The notes: a model not told the origin generated them from the letters alone. DNA of 64,000 nt from Ktedonospora formicarum (GCF_016587355.1 NZ_BNJF01000001.1:1860001-1924000); one strand, 5' to 3'. Shown: positions 19,654 to 29,424, numbered from the stretch's first letter. Program-made: numbers and translations.

Positions 19654-21066
19654 TTAGCGGCGGCGCTTCGCCACTGCTTCTTCGGTTGTGTTGGAAGTGA
19701 CCAGTTCATACAACAGGGCTTGTTCTTGCTTAGGGCGTAGCACGCGCCCCAGGCGCTGAATATACTCGCGCTTTGTGCTATTGCCACTGACAATGATTGC
19801 CACACGACAATCTGGTACGTCTACTCCTTCATTCAACACACGTCCAGTCGCGAGCTTGGTGTACTGGCCCGAACGAAAACGCTCAAGGATAGTGCGCCTC
19901 TCTTCGGCAGGAGTCTTGTAGGTGATGCTGGGCAGGCAGAAGCGCCGACTGATCTCATCAACCACATAATTATATTCAGAGAAGAGAATAACCTGATCGC
20001 TGGCATGCTTTTGCAAGATATGCTCGATCTCGGCATATTTGGCGGGAGCGTTCATGGCGATATTGCGCGACTCGCGCCAGGCTAGCATCGCCTCTCGCGC
20101 TTCTGGATCGCGCGCGCTCATATAGATTACCTTCTGCTGAAAATCCTCTGGCGAGCGAATGATGATACGCCGACGCTGCAAAAAGTTGCGATAGATCTGG
20201 CGTTGCTCAGTGTAACGCGCGGTATCCACCTCGGAGAGTTCAATGGGAACCACAATCTCTTTATATTGAGCCAGATAGCGGCTCTCGGTGAGTTCTGAAG
20301 GCGAGCGGCGATAGATCTCTGGCCCGATAAGTTCTTCCAGGTCCGTATGCGCCATATCGCTACGCTCAGGGGTAGCGCTCAGTCCCAGACGCAAGGGGGT
20401 AAAGCCCGACTCCGCAATCAAGCGGTAGGTGGGCGCGGGCAAATGGTGACACTCGTCGAAGACCAGGAACCCAAAACGGCCCAATTCGCGAGGATAGAGC
20501 GCCGCCGAATCGTAAGTCATGACGGTAATGGGCTTCAACTCCTTCTCGCCGCCACCGAAGAGGCCAATCTCTGCCACATCGAGCGAAAGAGCGGCAGACA
20601 GCGCTACACGCCACTGTTGAAGCAGATCAATGGTTGGTACCACAACCAATGTCCAGAGGCCCAACTGATGCAGGGCCATCGCCGCTGTAAAGGTCTTACC
20701 CGCGCCAGTTGGCAAGACAACGACCCCGGCGTGGCGCGCGTTCACCCATGCATCCAACGCCTCAATCTGGTAAGGGCGCGGTTCCATCGCCAGCGCTGTC
20801 GCGAATGGCAGGGCGGGACGCTCCTCAAAGGCGACACGAAAAGCGATCTGACGCGCTTCGAGGGCAGCTTTGATGGCACTATAGTAGAATGGCTTAATAC
20901 GCCAGAAGGCGCGCCGCTTATCCTGGGTCAGCGTCTCAAACACAAAGGGCGAGAGTTGCCCACCGAAAAGAGCCTCTAGCTGTGCCTCGGGGGTCAGGCG
21001 CGTATATGCTTCGGCGGGAGTCACCACAAGGTCGCGACCCCGCAATTCCAATACAGTCTCAGACAT
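19654..21066 (-). CDS. XPB-type SF2 DNA helicase
   Basis: 470 aa, close to archaeal/bacterial XPB. An N-terminal damage-recognition-like domain (about 1-90) precedes helicase domain 1 with RPYQIEALDAW, Walker A LPTGAGKTFTAA, motif II FDECHHL and motif III LSATPER. Helicase domain 2 has LNEGVDVPDCRVAI and motif VI YIQRLGRVLRPK. XPB unwinds DNA in nucleotide excision repair and in archaea couples to the Bax1 nuclease; the DUF790 gene 2.9 kb away supports that pairing here. The gene is followed by a long hairpin and preceded by a separate terminator, so it is probably transcribed alone. Confidence 0.88.
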   Translation of the reverse strand: MSETVLELRGRDLVVTPAEAYTRLTPEAQLEALFGGQLSPFVFETLTQDKRRAFWRIKPFYYSAIKAALEARQIAFRVAFEERPALPFATALAMEPRPYQIEALDAWVNARHAGVVVLPTGAGKTFTAAMALHQLGLWTLVVVPTIDLLQQWRVALSAALSLDVAEIGLFGGGEKELKPITVMTYDSAALYPRELGRFGFLVFDECHHLPAPTYRLIAESGFTPLRLGLSATPERSDMAHTDLEELIGPEIYRRSPSELTESRYLAQYKEIVVPIELSEVDTARYTEQRQIYRNFLQRRRIIIRSPEDFQQKVIYMSARDPEAREAMLAWRESRNIAMNAPAKYAEIEHILQKHASDQVILFSEYNYVVDEISRRFCLPSITYKTPAEERRTILERFRSGQYTKLATGRVLNEGVDVPDCRVAIIVSGNSTKREYIQRLGRVLRPKQEQALLYELVTSNTTEEAVAKRRR

Positions 21067-21108
21067 ATATCTATGCTCATTTGCGAATGTGATTCAAAGA
21101 TTATCATA

Positions 21109-21161
21109 AAAGCGATCTGGCGCGCTGGCTGGATATGACAGCTAGCGCGCCAGATCGCTTT
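21109..21161 (-). terminator. Terminator after meaB
   Basis: 18-bp perfect arms 21109-21126 and 21144-21161 (AAAGCGATCTGGCGCGCT and its complement) in the gap between meaB and xpb, which are in the same direction. Confidence 0.8.
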
Positions 21162-21171
21162 CGCGCACAGC

Positions 21172-22131
21172 CTACTCTTGGGGCGCGCGCAGACCGATAC
21201 GCGCTTCCAGATCGCGAGCGACGGTATACGGGTCAAGCTCGCGTTTGGTAATATTGTCGGTCAGCTCGTGCCACTCCTCGTCGCTCACCGCCTCACGCAG
21301 AGATTTAGAAACAGCCTGAAGGAGTAGCGCCTGAAGCTCGCTACGGACCTGGCGCTGAGTACGACTCTGCATCATCCCGCTTTCCAGCAGATAAGCGTGG
21401 TGCTGGAAAGCGGCTTCGACCAGTTCGGCAAAGCCCTGCTCTTTGAGCGCGGAGGTTTTGACAATAGGGATGCGCCAGACACTCTTGCGCCGGTTGGGAT
21501 CAAGGCTGAGCATCATGGAAAGCTCGGCGACAGTCTGGTCCGCACCCGGCTTATCCATCTTACTGACGACGAAGATATCGGCAATCTCCAGAATGCCAGC
21601 CTTAATAGCCTGGATATCGTCGCCCATCCCAGGCGCGACCACGACAAAGACCGTCTGCGCCGTGCGCATAACCTCGACTTCCGCCTGACCTGTGCCTACA
21701 GTCTCAATGATAATAGGATCGAACCCAGCGGCATCCATAGCGCGCACAGCATCGCGTGTTGAAGCGGAGAGTCCGCCTAGATTGCCTCGACTTGCCATGC
21801 TGCGAATGAAGATGTTGGGATCACCCGCCAACTCCATCATGCGAATACGATCTCCCAGGATCGCACCGCCTGTGAAGGGGCTGGTAGGGTCAACGGCAAC
21901 CACACCCACCTTATGCTCGCGCTTGCGATACTCGCGCACCAGGCGCGCGACCAGCGTGCTCTTACCCGCGCCTGGCGAACCAGTGACACCGATGATATGT
22001 GCCTTCCCGGTATGCTGGTGCAGTTCCGCCAGATACTTCGTAGCTGCTGACGACTCGTTTTCGATCAGAGTTATCATGCGCGCCAGAGCACGCCGATCGC
22101 CAGATAGTAAACGCTCAATGATATTTTGCAC
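21172..22131 (-). CDS. meaB: MeaB/ArgK GTPase, chaperone of a B12-dependent mutase
   Basis: 319 aa G3E-family GTPase that loads and protects adenosylcobalamin on methylmalonyl-CoA-type mutases. Seen: Walker A GVTGSPGAGKSTLV, VVAVDPTSPFTGGAILGDR, MASRGNLGGLS, IIETVGTGQAEVEV and VVSKMDKPGADQ. GTG start, eight bases after the stop of the B12-binding subunit, so translation is likely coupled. The pairing with a mutase subunit supports the function; the large mutase subunit is not in the window. Confidence 0.95.
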   Translation of the reverse strand: MQNIIERLLSGDRRALARMITLIENESSAATKYLAELHQHTGKAHIIGVTGSPGAGKSTLVARLVREYRKREHKVGVVAVDPTSPFTGGAILGDRIRMMELAGDPNIFIRSMASRGNLGGLSASTRDAVRAMDAAGFDPIIIETVGTGQAEVEVMRTAQTVFVVVAPGMGDDIQAIKAGILEIADIFVVSKMDKPGADQTVAELSMMLSLDPNRRKSVWRIPIVKTSALKEQGFAELVEAAFQHHAYLLESGMMQSRTQRQVRSELQALLLQAVSKSLREAVSDEEWHELTDNITKRELDPYTVARDLEARIGLRAPQE

Positions 22132-22139
22132 GTAAGCAC

Positions 22140-22562
22140 CTACACTTCAGTAGCCAGGCGCTCTGAGCGGACATTCTCACGTACGAATTTGATGATCTCC
22201 TCGGTTGAGGTTCCAGGCCCAAAACAGCCCTGAATGCCCAGGGCCTTGATCGCGGGCAGGTCTTCATCTGGCAAGATACCACCAGCTGCGACCAGCACAT
22301 CATCGACCTCGTTCTGTTTGAGCAACTCCATGACCCGAGGGAAAAGGGCCATATGGGCTCCGGAGAGAATGCTCATCAAGATCGCGTCTACATCTTCTTG
22401 TATCGCGGCCTCAACAATCATCTCCGGGGTTTGGCGAATGCCGGTATAGATTACTTCCATGCCCGCGTCACGTAGTGCGCGAGCAATAACCTTAGCGCCT
22501 CGGTCATGCCCGTCCAGACCGGGCTTAGCAACCAGGACGCGAATCTGACGTGTATCAGCCAT
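22140..22562 (-). CDS. B12-binding small subunit of methylmalonyl-CoA mutase-type enzyme
   Basis: 140 aa: a free-standing cobalamin-binding domain with the base-off motif DGHDRG (DxHxxG) followed by [14 protein letters not shown] and [19 protein letters not shown]. It carries the cofactor for a carbon-skeleton mutase (methylmalonyl-, ethylmalonyl- or isobutyryl-CoA type). ATG 22562 has AAAGGAG six bases upstream; the longer frame to 22637 lies inside the methylase gene. It overlaps the methylase 3' end by eight bases and runs into meaB. Confidence 0.92.
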   Translation of the reverse strand: MADTRQIRVLVAKPGLDGHDRGAKVIARALRDAGMEVIYTGIRQTPEMIVEAAIQEDVDAILMSILSGAHMALFPRVMELLKQNEVDDVLVAAGGILPDEDLPAIKALGIQGCFGPGTSTEEIIKFVRENVRSERLATEV

Positions 22563-24275
22563 AGGTGACTCCTTTGTCAACGTTTCTTTCATGCAGAAGC
22601 GAATAGCTCGCTCGTCTTCCCTGGAGAGTGGTTTCATAGAGAGCGCAAATCGCCTGCTCTAATTCCTCGTACATCTCCTTCTCTTTCAATTCTACTACGG
22701 AGGGTATCGAGCTGCAAGCGGCTTGCAAAGCCCTGGCCCGTTGGATGATATACTGGCGCTCCTCGCCTTTGAGCGTAGGAATAGGCAGGCGTGCCAGCAC
22801 ATGCTGCTCAATTTGAGGCTGCACCCACTTATACGCGGTATGTAGCAGATAGACATAGGAACGCAACAAGCGAGAATTGAGGAGGGCCAACAAAAAGAAC
22901 AGATCATCTTCCTGTTCCTGGAGATTCTGGTACTCTTTCGCGACTGGAAGCAGCATATAGAGCGTTTGTAAGACAATGTGTCCTTCCATATCGAGCGTCG
23001 CCTGAAGCTGTCCGGTACTCTTGATAATCAGCAGCTTGGGCACGCGATAACGCTCCAACGGTTTCCGCAAGGCACTATGCTCAATCCAACGCACTGATCT
23101 TGGTGAGCGATACGCAGAAACATCAACGCCCCCGCGAAGCACCGGATACCATACGCCCTCGTCAGGAGGTGTATCCACAAGTAAGTGGCTTTCCTTGCGC
23201 AGCTCCTCTCCACGCCTGAGCATGACCCAATGCGAGAGTGGAGCAAGAGTCGGTCTACGCCTCCTCTGCGCGCGTTGCCCCTCACTATGTAAACGCTCCA
23301 CCAGAGATCCTCGCGCGCTATCAAGCAGGTAACGTAGCTCGGCCTTTGGCTGGCGGGCCAGCATTCCCTGTGTGATATAACCGCTCTGGGGGAAGAGAAC
23401 ACGAACACACCGCTATTCTTGATAGACGGATTTAAACTTAGTAATTCCTCGGGGTTGCTGGTACCAGGCCACGGCCCCCGCGTCCAGGCGACCTGATGCA
23501 AACGTTTGGGAAGCCGTTTTTGGGCCACAATCACCACGGCCCCGACAAAAGCAGAGAAGACGCTTGAAAGGTGCCAGAGCTGATAAATAGTTGTCTCTCG
23601 CAAGAGCAGTTGACGTTCAGGAGTCGCGTTGGCTCGCGCCAGAAGAGGATCAGGAAGGACCAATCCAAGCCATCCGCCTGGGCGCACAGCACGAATGGCG
23701 AGATCAAGAAAAAGGAGATAACTATCGCTCTGCCCCTGGCGCTGGTAAATGGTACGATAAGCGCTCAGATCCGCATTCTTCGCGGCTAGATAGGGAGGAT
23801 TCGCCAAGAAGAGATCTACACCCGCATGCCGTTTTTCATCCATGGCCTGGGACCAGGGGAAGGTCAGCGCATCGGCCTGGTGAATGTGAAGTCGAGGGGC
23901 GGGCGAGCGAGGGGATGAGCTAAGGCCATGCACGGCAAGGAGTTCACGCGCGTGCATCTCCGCCATAAAGCAGGAAATAGGATCGGGGTCGAATCCCCAG
24001 AGATTCTGGCTCACACGGGCTAAGATCTGGCGCTGGCTGAGATCACTACCTTTCGAGGAGAGCAACATCCGGTGTAGGACAGCCGTCAGGAAGTTACCAC
24101 TACCACAGGCGGGATCGAGCACACGCAATTGTGTCAGATTGCGCTCAGGAGAGAAACTACAGGCATCCAGAATACGCTCTACCAGCGGCGGAGGTGTTGA
24201 GAAATGCCCTCGCGTCTTACGCTCGGCGGGAGCAAGACCAGACTCGTACCAGTTAGCAAGGTCGTACGCTGCCAT
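22555..24275 (-). CDS. N6-adenine DNA methyltransferase (Eco57I/TaqI-like), frame broken
   Basis: N-terminal class I methylase: motif [12 protein letters not shown], motif [13 protein letters not shown], then [16 protein letters not shown]. The C-terminal half looks like a TaqI-type target-recognition domain ([38 protein letters not shown]). The frame breaks near 23386-23392 within CCCCC: the first frame turns into nonsense after SGVFVF while another continues [18 protein letters not shown]. One more C would give about 572 aa. No restriction gene is adjacent, so it may be an orphan or a fused type IIG-like enzyme. Homopolymer location also allows phase variation. It lies 15 bases downstream of rnc and overlaps the next gene. 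Confidence 0.82.
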
Positions 24276-24290
24276 CTCTCCCCTTCCAGA

Positions 24291-25004
24291 CTACTCACTA
24301 TGCTTTTGCCGTAAGGTCTCCAGTGCATCACGCGCGGCAATGCGTCCAGCCTCTTTAATACTAGACGCTCGACCCGTTCCCAGAAGGAAATCCTTCTCGT
24401 AGACCCCCACAAGGAAAACACGATCATTGTTGCGCCCCCCCTGCTCCAGAACGCGATAGCGTGGCAGAGTACCGGTGCGCTGGAGAACAATCTTCTGCAA
24501 GCGGCCTTTAGGATTTGTATCGGTTTGTAGGCTCACTTGCGCAACAACAGGCAAGATCACACGCGCGACAAAGTCACGGGCCGCATCGGGTCCCTGGTCA
24601 ATATGAATGGCACCGACAATGGCCTCCAACACATCAGCGCAAAGCGAATCGCGCGAACGCTCATTAAAGGTGCGCAGGTTTGCAACATCTACACGGATAA
24701 ATGGGAAAAGGCCCAGATGTTGTCCAATAGCTGCGAAGACACGGCGACTTACCACCTCAGATTTCAAGACCGTCATATCTCCTTCGGTCGCGTTTGGAAA
24801 CGAGCGATAGATATGCTCAACAACATGAGCGCTGATGATGGCATCACCCAGAAATTCGAGTGTATCATATGAATCGCGCACAGCCGTTTCAGTGCAGCAT
24901 GAATGGTGCGTGACGGCCCGCAGCAGCAACGCACGATCATGAAACGTTACCTGAAGTAGCGCTTCTAATGCCAACAGATTATCGATACTTTCAGTGTCTC
25001 CCAT
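24291..25004 (-). CDS. rnc: Ribonuclease III
   Basis: 237 aa double-stranded RNA endonuclease for rRNA and mRNA processing. RNase III domain with signature YDTLEFLGDAIIS and second acidic cluster ADVLEAIVGAIHID, then a C-terminal dsRNA-binding domain (NPKGRLQKIVLQRTG ... GRIAARDALETL). ATG 25004 begins just before similarity starts (MGDTESIDNLLALEALL); the frame is open further upstream to 25199 but that part has no family match. No strong ribosome site is visible. It seems to lead the minus-strand unit rnc - methylase - B12 subunit - meaB. Confidence 0.93.
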   Translation of the reverse strand: MGDTESIDNLLALEALLQVTFHDRALLLRAVTHHSCCTETAVRDSYDTLEFLGDAIISAHVVEHIYRSFPNATEGDMTVLKSEVVSRRVFAAIGQHLGLFPFIRVDVANLRTFNERSRDSLCADVLEAIVGAIHIDQGPDAARDFVARVILPVVAQVSLQTDTNPKGRLQKIVLQRTGTLPRYRVLEQGGRNNDRVFLVGVYEKDFLLGTGRASSIKEAGRIAARDALETLRQKHSE

Positions 25005-25140
25005 GGTACAACTATTATATCTCAGCATAACACGGTGCGTCGAGACAAAATATAACCTCTCATAGTTTTTCATTATACGACACGCGATCATACGCCAACA
25101 AAAAGCAAACACTCCTGAGAGAAGATGCCACCTGTAAAGG

Positions 25141-25169
25141 TGCCAGAGCCATTCCTGGTATGCTACACT
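25141..25169 (+). promoter_or_regulatory. Promoter of the CopCD-propeller unit
   Basis: Extended -10 TATGCTACACT ending at 25169, with TGCCAG at 25141-25146. It matches the layout of the trkA promoter. The start codon follows about 48 bases later. Confidence 0.5.
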
Positions 25170-25216
25170 GATAGGGCATCCCACCCCGGGCATTCTCAAC
25201 CAGAGGTCACAGCATT

Positions 25217-27070
25217 ATGCAAGCACAACGCGCCCTGCATGGGTCACGTTCGATATACCTATTTTTAGCGCTAGCCTTCTTCTTAGCCCTCACCCTGACC
25301 CTGCTTATACCATTGAAAAGCAGAGCATATACGATTCCGCAACGCTCTGAGCCGACCGCAAACGCCCTACTGCTCACGGCTCCAACGGCGGTACATCTAT
25401 GGTTTAGCGAAGACTTGAACCCGGCCTTGAGCGTGGGAACAGTTCTTACAGGTGGAGGTAAACGCGTAGATCTGGAATCCAGCGTTGCCAGTTCAAACAC
25501 GCGCGAACTGCTCATCACACTTCAGAGCCCACTATCGCCAGGTGTTTATACGACCTACTGGCGCGCGGTGGGACAGCATGATGGACAGACCCTTACCGGA
25601 TCTTCGACCTTTCGGATCACATCGCCTGATGGCACCACGCCACAAACAAATGGCTCAGGAGCGATACATAATCCCTACGGCACATCCCCTATCGCTGCTG
25701 GACAGCTTGACCTCGCCAGTGTGCTCTATTTTCTGACGCAAACGCTCATCGGTATAGGCGCGACCTTCTGGGTTGGAGGACTACTCTGGCACGCCTTCGT
25801 GGCTTACCAGAGAGGTGCGAACGAGAAAGTCAGCGAGATGGCACAACAGCGCTTTGAGCAAAAACTCACGACTCCCCTGCTAACCGCGCTCTTTCTCGCC
25901 AACATTGGCCTGCTTATAAGCCATAGCCTCGCCTTGAGCACAGAAAATTTCGCGCAACTGCTGCCCAATGCGGTCGCGCTCCTCACTACAGGCGGCTTTG
26001 GAACCTACTGGATCATCCAACAACTTGTGCTTATTGTGGCTCTCTTCCTTCCCTGGTCGGCGACGTCTCGCTCCGGATTCACCATCTGGGGCAAGCTAGC
26101 GGCAGGTGGCATTCTACTTCTGCTCTTCGCCCTGAGTGGGCACGCCTTCTCAAGTGCGGATGAAACGCAATGGCTAGCGCTAGGAGCCGAATGGCTTCAC
26201 TGGCTGGGAACAGCCATGTGGGTAGGAGGAATGCTCTATGTGGCCTGGGTCTACCTGCCAACGCTACACATGCTCACCAGTGGTGAGCGCGGAGAGGCAC
26301 TACTCAAAACTCTAGGTCGCTTCTCCCCCCTGGCCTTAACGGGACTGCTTCTACTCGCTATTACCGGACCTTTTAGCGCCAGCATACATCTCAACACATG
26401 GGAACAACTTCTGAGCGCAGCCTACGGGCGAGCGCTGCTCGTTAAGTGCGCGGTCCTTGGTCTGCTGCTCCTGGTTGGAGCCTTTCAAGATCTTCGACTC
26501 CGACCAGCGCTCCAAAAAGACTATAAGCAAAAGATCCGGCTATCAGATGGCACAAGCCTGGATGAAGAACAGAGAACCAACTTTGAAGCACGCAATGCTG
26601 GCGCATATGCTATGCTAGAGACGCTTCTACGATGGGAGGCAGTACTAGGCATCGCCCTGCTTCTGTGCAGTGCTCTCATGAGCGTATATGCGGCAACCGC
26701 GCTGCCAGTGCAGGAGACAACCACAACTCATACCATAGTGACTGGGCCCTTCACGGGAACAGCACGAACCAGTGATGCTCGCTTCAACGTTCAACTTAAT
26801 GTCTCGCCCGCACGTCTGGGACCCAATGACTTTGTTGTGAAGGTGCTCGATGAACAGGGCAAGGTACCCGGTGAAATCCAGGTCTCCCTGGTCGCAGATA
26901 TGCTCGATATGCAGATGGGCGTCACACGCCTCACGCTTGTGCCTGATGGGCAGGGAAACTATCGCACTACTGGCAACCTCACCATGAATGGAACCTGGCA
27001 GATCGACATACTCATTCGTACCGCTGATGGTAAACAACATACGGCAAGCTTCCGCATCAAGGCATCGTAA
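25217..27070 (+). CDS. CopC-CopD fusion membrane protein with C-terminal beta domain
   Basis: 617 aa. Signal-anchor (about 12-33), a CopC-like Ig-fold (about 38-135: VHLWFSEDLNPALS, GVYTTYWRAVGQHDGQTLTG), then eight or so membrane helices of the CopD type (LIGIGATFWVGGLLWHAF, WLHWLGTAMWVGGMLYVAW) and a C-terminal soluble domain resembling FixH/YtkA (about 505-617). CopC/CopD proteins handle copper in the periplasm or import it. The usual CopC copper ligands are not obvious: the mature N terminus lacks HAH and the DGH motif reads DGQ, so copper binding is doubtful. First gene of a three-gene plus-strand unit with two secreted beta-propellers. Confidence 0.82.
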   Translation: MQAQRALHGSRSIYLFLALAFFLALTLTLLIPLKSRAYTIPQRSEPTANALLLTAPTAVHLWFSEDLNPALSVGTVLTGGGKRVDLESSVASSNTRELLITLQSPLSPGVYTTYWRAVGQHDGQTLTGSSTFRITSPDGTTPQTNGSGAIHNPYGTSPIAAGQLDLASVLYFLTQTLIGIGATFWVGGLLWHAFVAYQRGANEKVSEMAQQRFEQKLTTPLLTALFLANIGLLISHSLALSTENFAQLLPNAVALLTTGGFGTYWIIQQLVLIVALFLPWSATSRSGFTIWGKLAAGGILLLLFALSGHAFSSADETQWLALGAEWLHWLGTAMWVGGMLYVAWVYLPTLHMLTSGERGEALLKTLGRFSPLALTGLLLLAITGPFSASIHLNTWEQLLSAAYGRALLVKCAVLGLLLLVGAFQDLRLRPALQKDYKQKIRLSDGTSLDEEQRTNFEARNAGAYAMLETLLRWEAVLGIALLLCSALMSVYAATALPVQETTTTHTIVTGPFTGTARTSDARFNVQLNVSPARLGPNDFVVKVLDEQGKVPGEIQVSLVADMLDMQMGVTRLTLVPDGQGNYRTTGNLTMNGTWQIDILIRTADGKQHTASFRIKAS

Positions 27071-27145
27071 GCCTTTCGAGACCTGGATGCACTAGCCGCG
27101 ATAGTGGCTCTTGCGCATAAGAGGTTAGCACTTCAGGAGATGACA

Positions 27146-28231
27146 ATGCAAAGGCATCACCAGCCTCATATACTCTGGATTTTTCTCAGTGTGCTTATCC
27201 TCAGCACACTACTACTCGTAAGTTGTGACGGAGCGGGGACAAAACAGGGAGAGACAACGACCCAGTCACAACCTAAAGTCAATGTCTTTGGCAGCGCCGC
27301 CAACCATCCTCACTCTCTGCTCGCCCTCGACCAGCATGTACTCTTACTGGCCACCCACTATGGACTCTTCCGCTCAGCGGACAATGGGCAAAGCTGGAAG
27401 ATGGTCGCGGGTGGACCAGGACAGGCGATGGAAGGTTTGATGACATATTCAATGGTCAAGAGTCCGCTGGACGATAAACGTGTCTATGTACTCGCTCAGT
27501 TCGTCGATAAAGCCATCTCAAAGGGCACACCTGGACTCTATAGTAGCAGCGATGGAGGGCAGACCTGGCAGTTTGGGATCGCCGCCGCGAAGCTTGAGCA
27601 AAGCAATATCTTTCTCGCGCAGGCTGGCAATACAAGTGCCGATGAGGTCTATATCTATCTTAATGCTCTTGGGAAGAATGGTCTGCAAGTCAGTCAGGAT
27701 AAGGGCCAGCACTTTCAGTCACCCGGCGAACTCCCCTTCGGAAGCCTGAGCAGCCTCATCACTATACCAGGGCAGAAGCATACCCTCCTGGCTGCCAGCA
27801 GCGATGGACTGGCACGCAGCGAAGATGATGGGCAACATTGGAGCCTCATCAAAGGCACAGGGGGCGTATATGAGCTGACCGCCAGCGGACCCAATGGTCC
27901 GATTTACGCCAGTGGCGATGATGGTGTTTACGCGTCGCAGGATGGTGGCAAGACCTTTCAGCGCGTCTACTCCGACTCTGCTATCAACTCGTTAAGCACC
28001 TCACTGAGTGAGCCACAAACGCTCTATGGCAAGACTGGAACAGCTATTTATCGCAGCCAGGACGGCGGCAAGAAATGGGAGAAGTTACCAGCTTTGCAGG
28101 GGAATTACTTTAACGTCGTCGCCAATCCGTTCCAGGCGGGGCAAGTCTATATCTCGCTCTCATACCCGGTCGCCGTCTATCGCTTCGACCAGTCAAGCCA
28201 GCATTGGACCTCCCTGACCCCTAAAGCCTAG
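27146..28231 (+). CDS. Lipoprotein with Asp-box/BNR propeller repeats
   Basis: 361 aa. Hydrophobic leader ending in lipobox LLLVSC (cleavage before Cys), so anchored to the outer face of the membrane. At least five Asp-box repeats: SADNGQSWK, SSDGGQTWQ, SEDDGQHWS, SQDGGKTFQ and SQDGGKKWE, giving a sialidase-like or PSII-stability-factor-like (Ycf48) beta-propeller. ATG 27146 is chosen because AGGAG lies six bases upstream; an ATG six bases earlier abuts that site. Enzymatic residues of sialidases are not visible. It sits 75 bases after the CopCD gene, with a partial palindromic repeat between. Confidence 0.82.
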   Translation: MQRHHQPHILWIFLSVLILSTLLLVSCDGAGTKQGETTTQSQPKVNVFGSAANHPHSLLALDQHVLLLATHYGLFRSADNGQSWKMVAGGPGQAMEGLMTYSMVKSPLDDKRVYVLAQFVDKAISKGTPGLYSSSDGGQTWQFGIAAAKLEQSNIFLAQAGNTSADEVYIYLNALGKNGLQVSQDKGQHFQSPGELPFGSLSSLITIPGQKHTLLAASSDGLARSEDDGQHWSLIKGTGGVYELTASGPNGPIYASGDDGVYASQDGGKTFQRVYSDSAINSLSTSLSEPQTLYGKTGTAIYRSQDGGKKWEKLPALQGNYFNVVANPFQAGQVYISLSYPVAVYRFDQSSQHWTSLTPKA

Positions 28232-28253
28232 AAAGAGAGAGATAGCCGCTTTG

Positions 28254-29408
28254 ATGAAGCAAGCACTTCGCCTGACAGGCCTTGTCGCCCTCGTAAGCAT
28301 TACGCTTGGCTGTATTGTGGCGATCATGAGCCCACACATAGCTCGCGCAGACGGAGGCGCGCCCAATCTCGCCTATGTCGCGGGAGGAGGGCAGGGCATC
28401 AGCGTTATCGATGTGAGCCAGCAAAAAGTGACCAAGACTATCAAGCTTGGAGGCGACCCGCATACCATCCTCCTGAGCCTGGATGGGAGCACACTCTTTG
28501 TCACTCAACCTGCTAGCAACAAGCTCTCGGTCATGGACACACGTGACGATCACACCATCTGTAGCGCCAATGTTCCAGTGCAGCCCTCGCTGCTAGCCTA
28601 TGATCCCGATACCAGGCTGCTCTATACAGGAGGCAGAGGAGGCAAGGGGGTATATGAAATCAATTCCACGACCTGCGCGATAGAATCAACCATCGAAACC
28701 GAGGGAAAGGTGTACGGGCTGGCGCTAGCGAGAGTCTCCTCTGGTGGAGCATCGAACATTGGCAATCAGCTCTGGGTCGCCAGCGAGAAGCATGTCACCA
28801 TCTACGACCTCAAGCAGCGCAAGCAGATTGGTAGCATCGAAATCGCTGATGGACCCCAGTATCTCTCTATTCCTCCTGGCACAACAGTCTATGTCAACAC
28901 GCGCGCAGGCAATATCCAGACTATCGACCTCGCTACCCATAAGGTTTCTCAGATCCTCACAGGCGGCGACTTTGGACCGATGGACTACGACGAGACGACA
29001 GGCGAAATGTATGTTCCCGACAGATCAAAGAACCAGTTACTGGTCCTGACCCCAGTCCACAGCGGATTCCAGCTTCCCAAAGAGCCTGGACGCGTCATCA
29101 AACTCGCTGAGAAGCCACAATCAGTCGCCATCACCAGCGACGGACAGCTTGGCTTTATCGCGCTCGCCAACGGTAAGGTAGACATGCTCGACATACCGGG
29201 TCGCCAGATCATCACAACCCTGGATGTAGGCGGCAAGCCCCAGTTCATCATTACAGGCCTCTATCCACCAGCCATGCCCCAGAACACAACACCGTCGCTC
29301 TGGAGCACACTTCCTGGCATCATCGCCTATGTGGTGATTGCTCTGATTATCATTGGCATTCCACTCCTCCTCATGAGCCGCCGCCAGCGCGCTCCCCATA
29401 AGCGGTAA
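28254..29408 (+). CDS. Secreted YVTN-type beta-propeller with C-terminal membrane anchor
   Basis: 384 aa. N-terminal signal peptide ending about ARA, then repeated YVTN/YncE-like blades (LAYVAGGGQGISVIDV, TKTIKLGGDPHTILLS, SLDGSTLFVTQPAS, VYVNTRAGNIQTIDL) and a C-terminal helix (GIIAYVVIALIIIGIPLLLM) with a basic tail, so the propeller faces outside. Ligand unknown. ATG 28254 is preferred to the TTG three bases earlier; the ribosome site (GAGAGAG) is modest. Third gene of the CopCD unit, which ends at a strong bidirectional hairpin. Confidence 0.8.
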   Translation: MKQALRLTGLVALVSITLGCIVAIMSPHIARADGGAPNLAYVAGGGQGISVIDVSQQKVTKTIKLGGDPHTILLSLDGSTLFVTQPASNKLSVMDTRDDHTICSANVPVQPSLLAYDPDTRLLYTGGRGGKGVYEINSTTCAIESTIETEGKVYGLALARVSSGGASNIGNQLWVASEKHVTIYDLKQRKQIGSIEIADGPQYLSIPPGTTVYVNTRAGNIQTIDLATHKVSQILTGGDFGPMDYDETTGEMYVPDRSKNQLLVLTPVHSGFQLPKEPGRVIKLAEKPQSVAITSDGQLGFIALANGKVDMLDIPGRQIITTLDVGGKPQFIITGLYPPAMPQNTTPSLWSTLPGIIAYVVIALIIIGIPLLLMSRRQRAPHKR

Positions 29409-29424
29409 AATCTTCAGAGTAACC

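Noticed and set aside
20347..20979. 210-codon plus-strand open frame
   Set aside because: Antisense to the helicase core of xpb.
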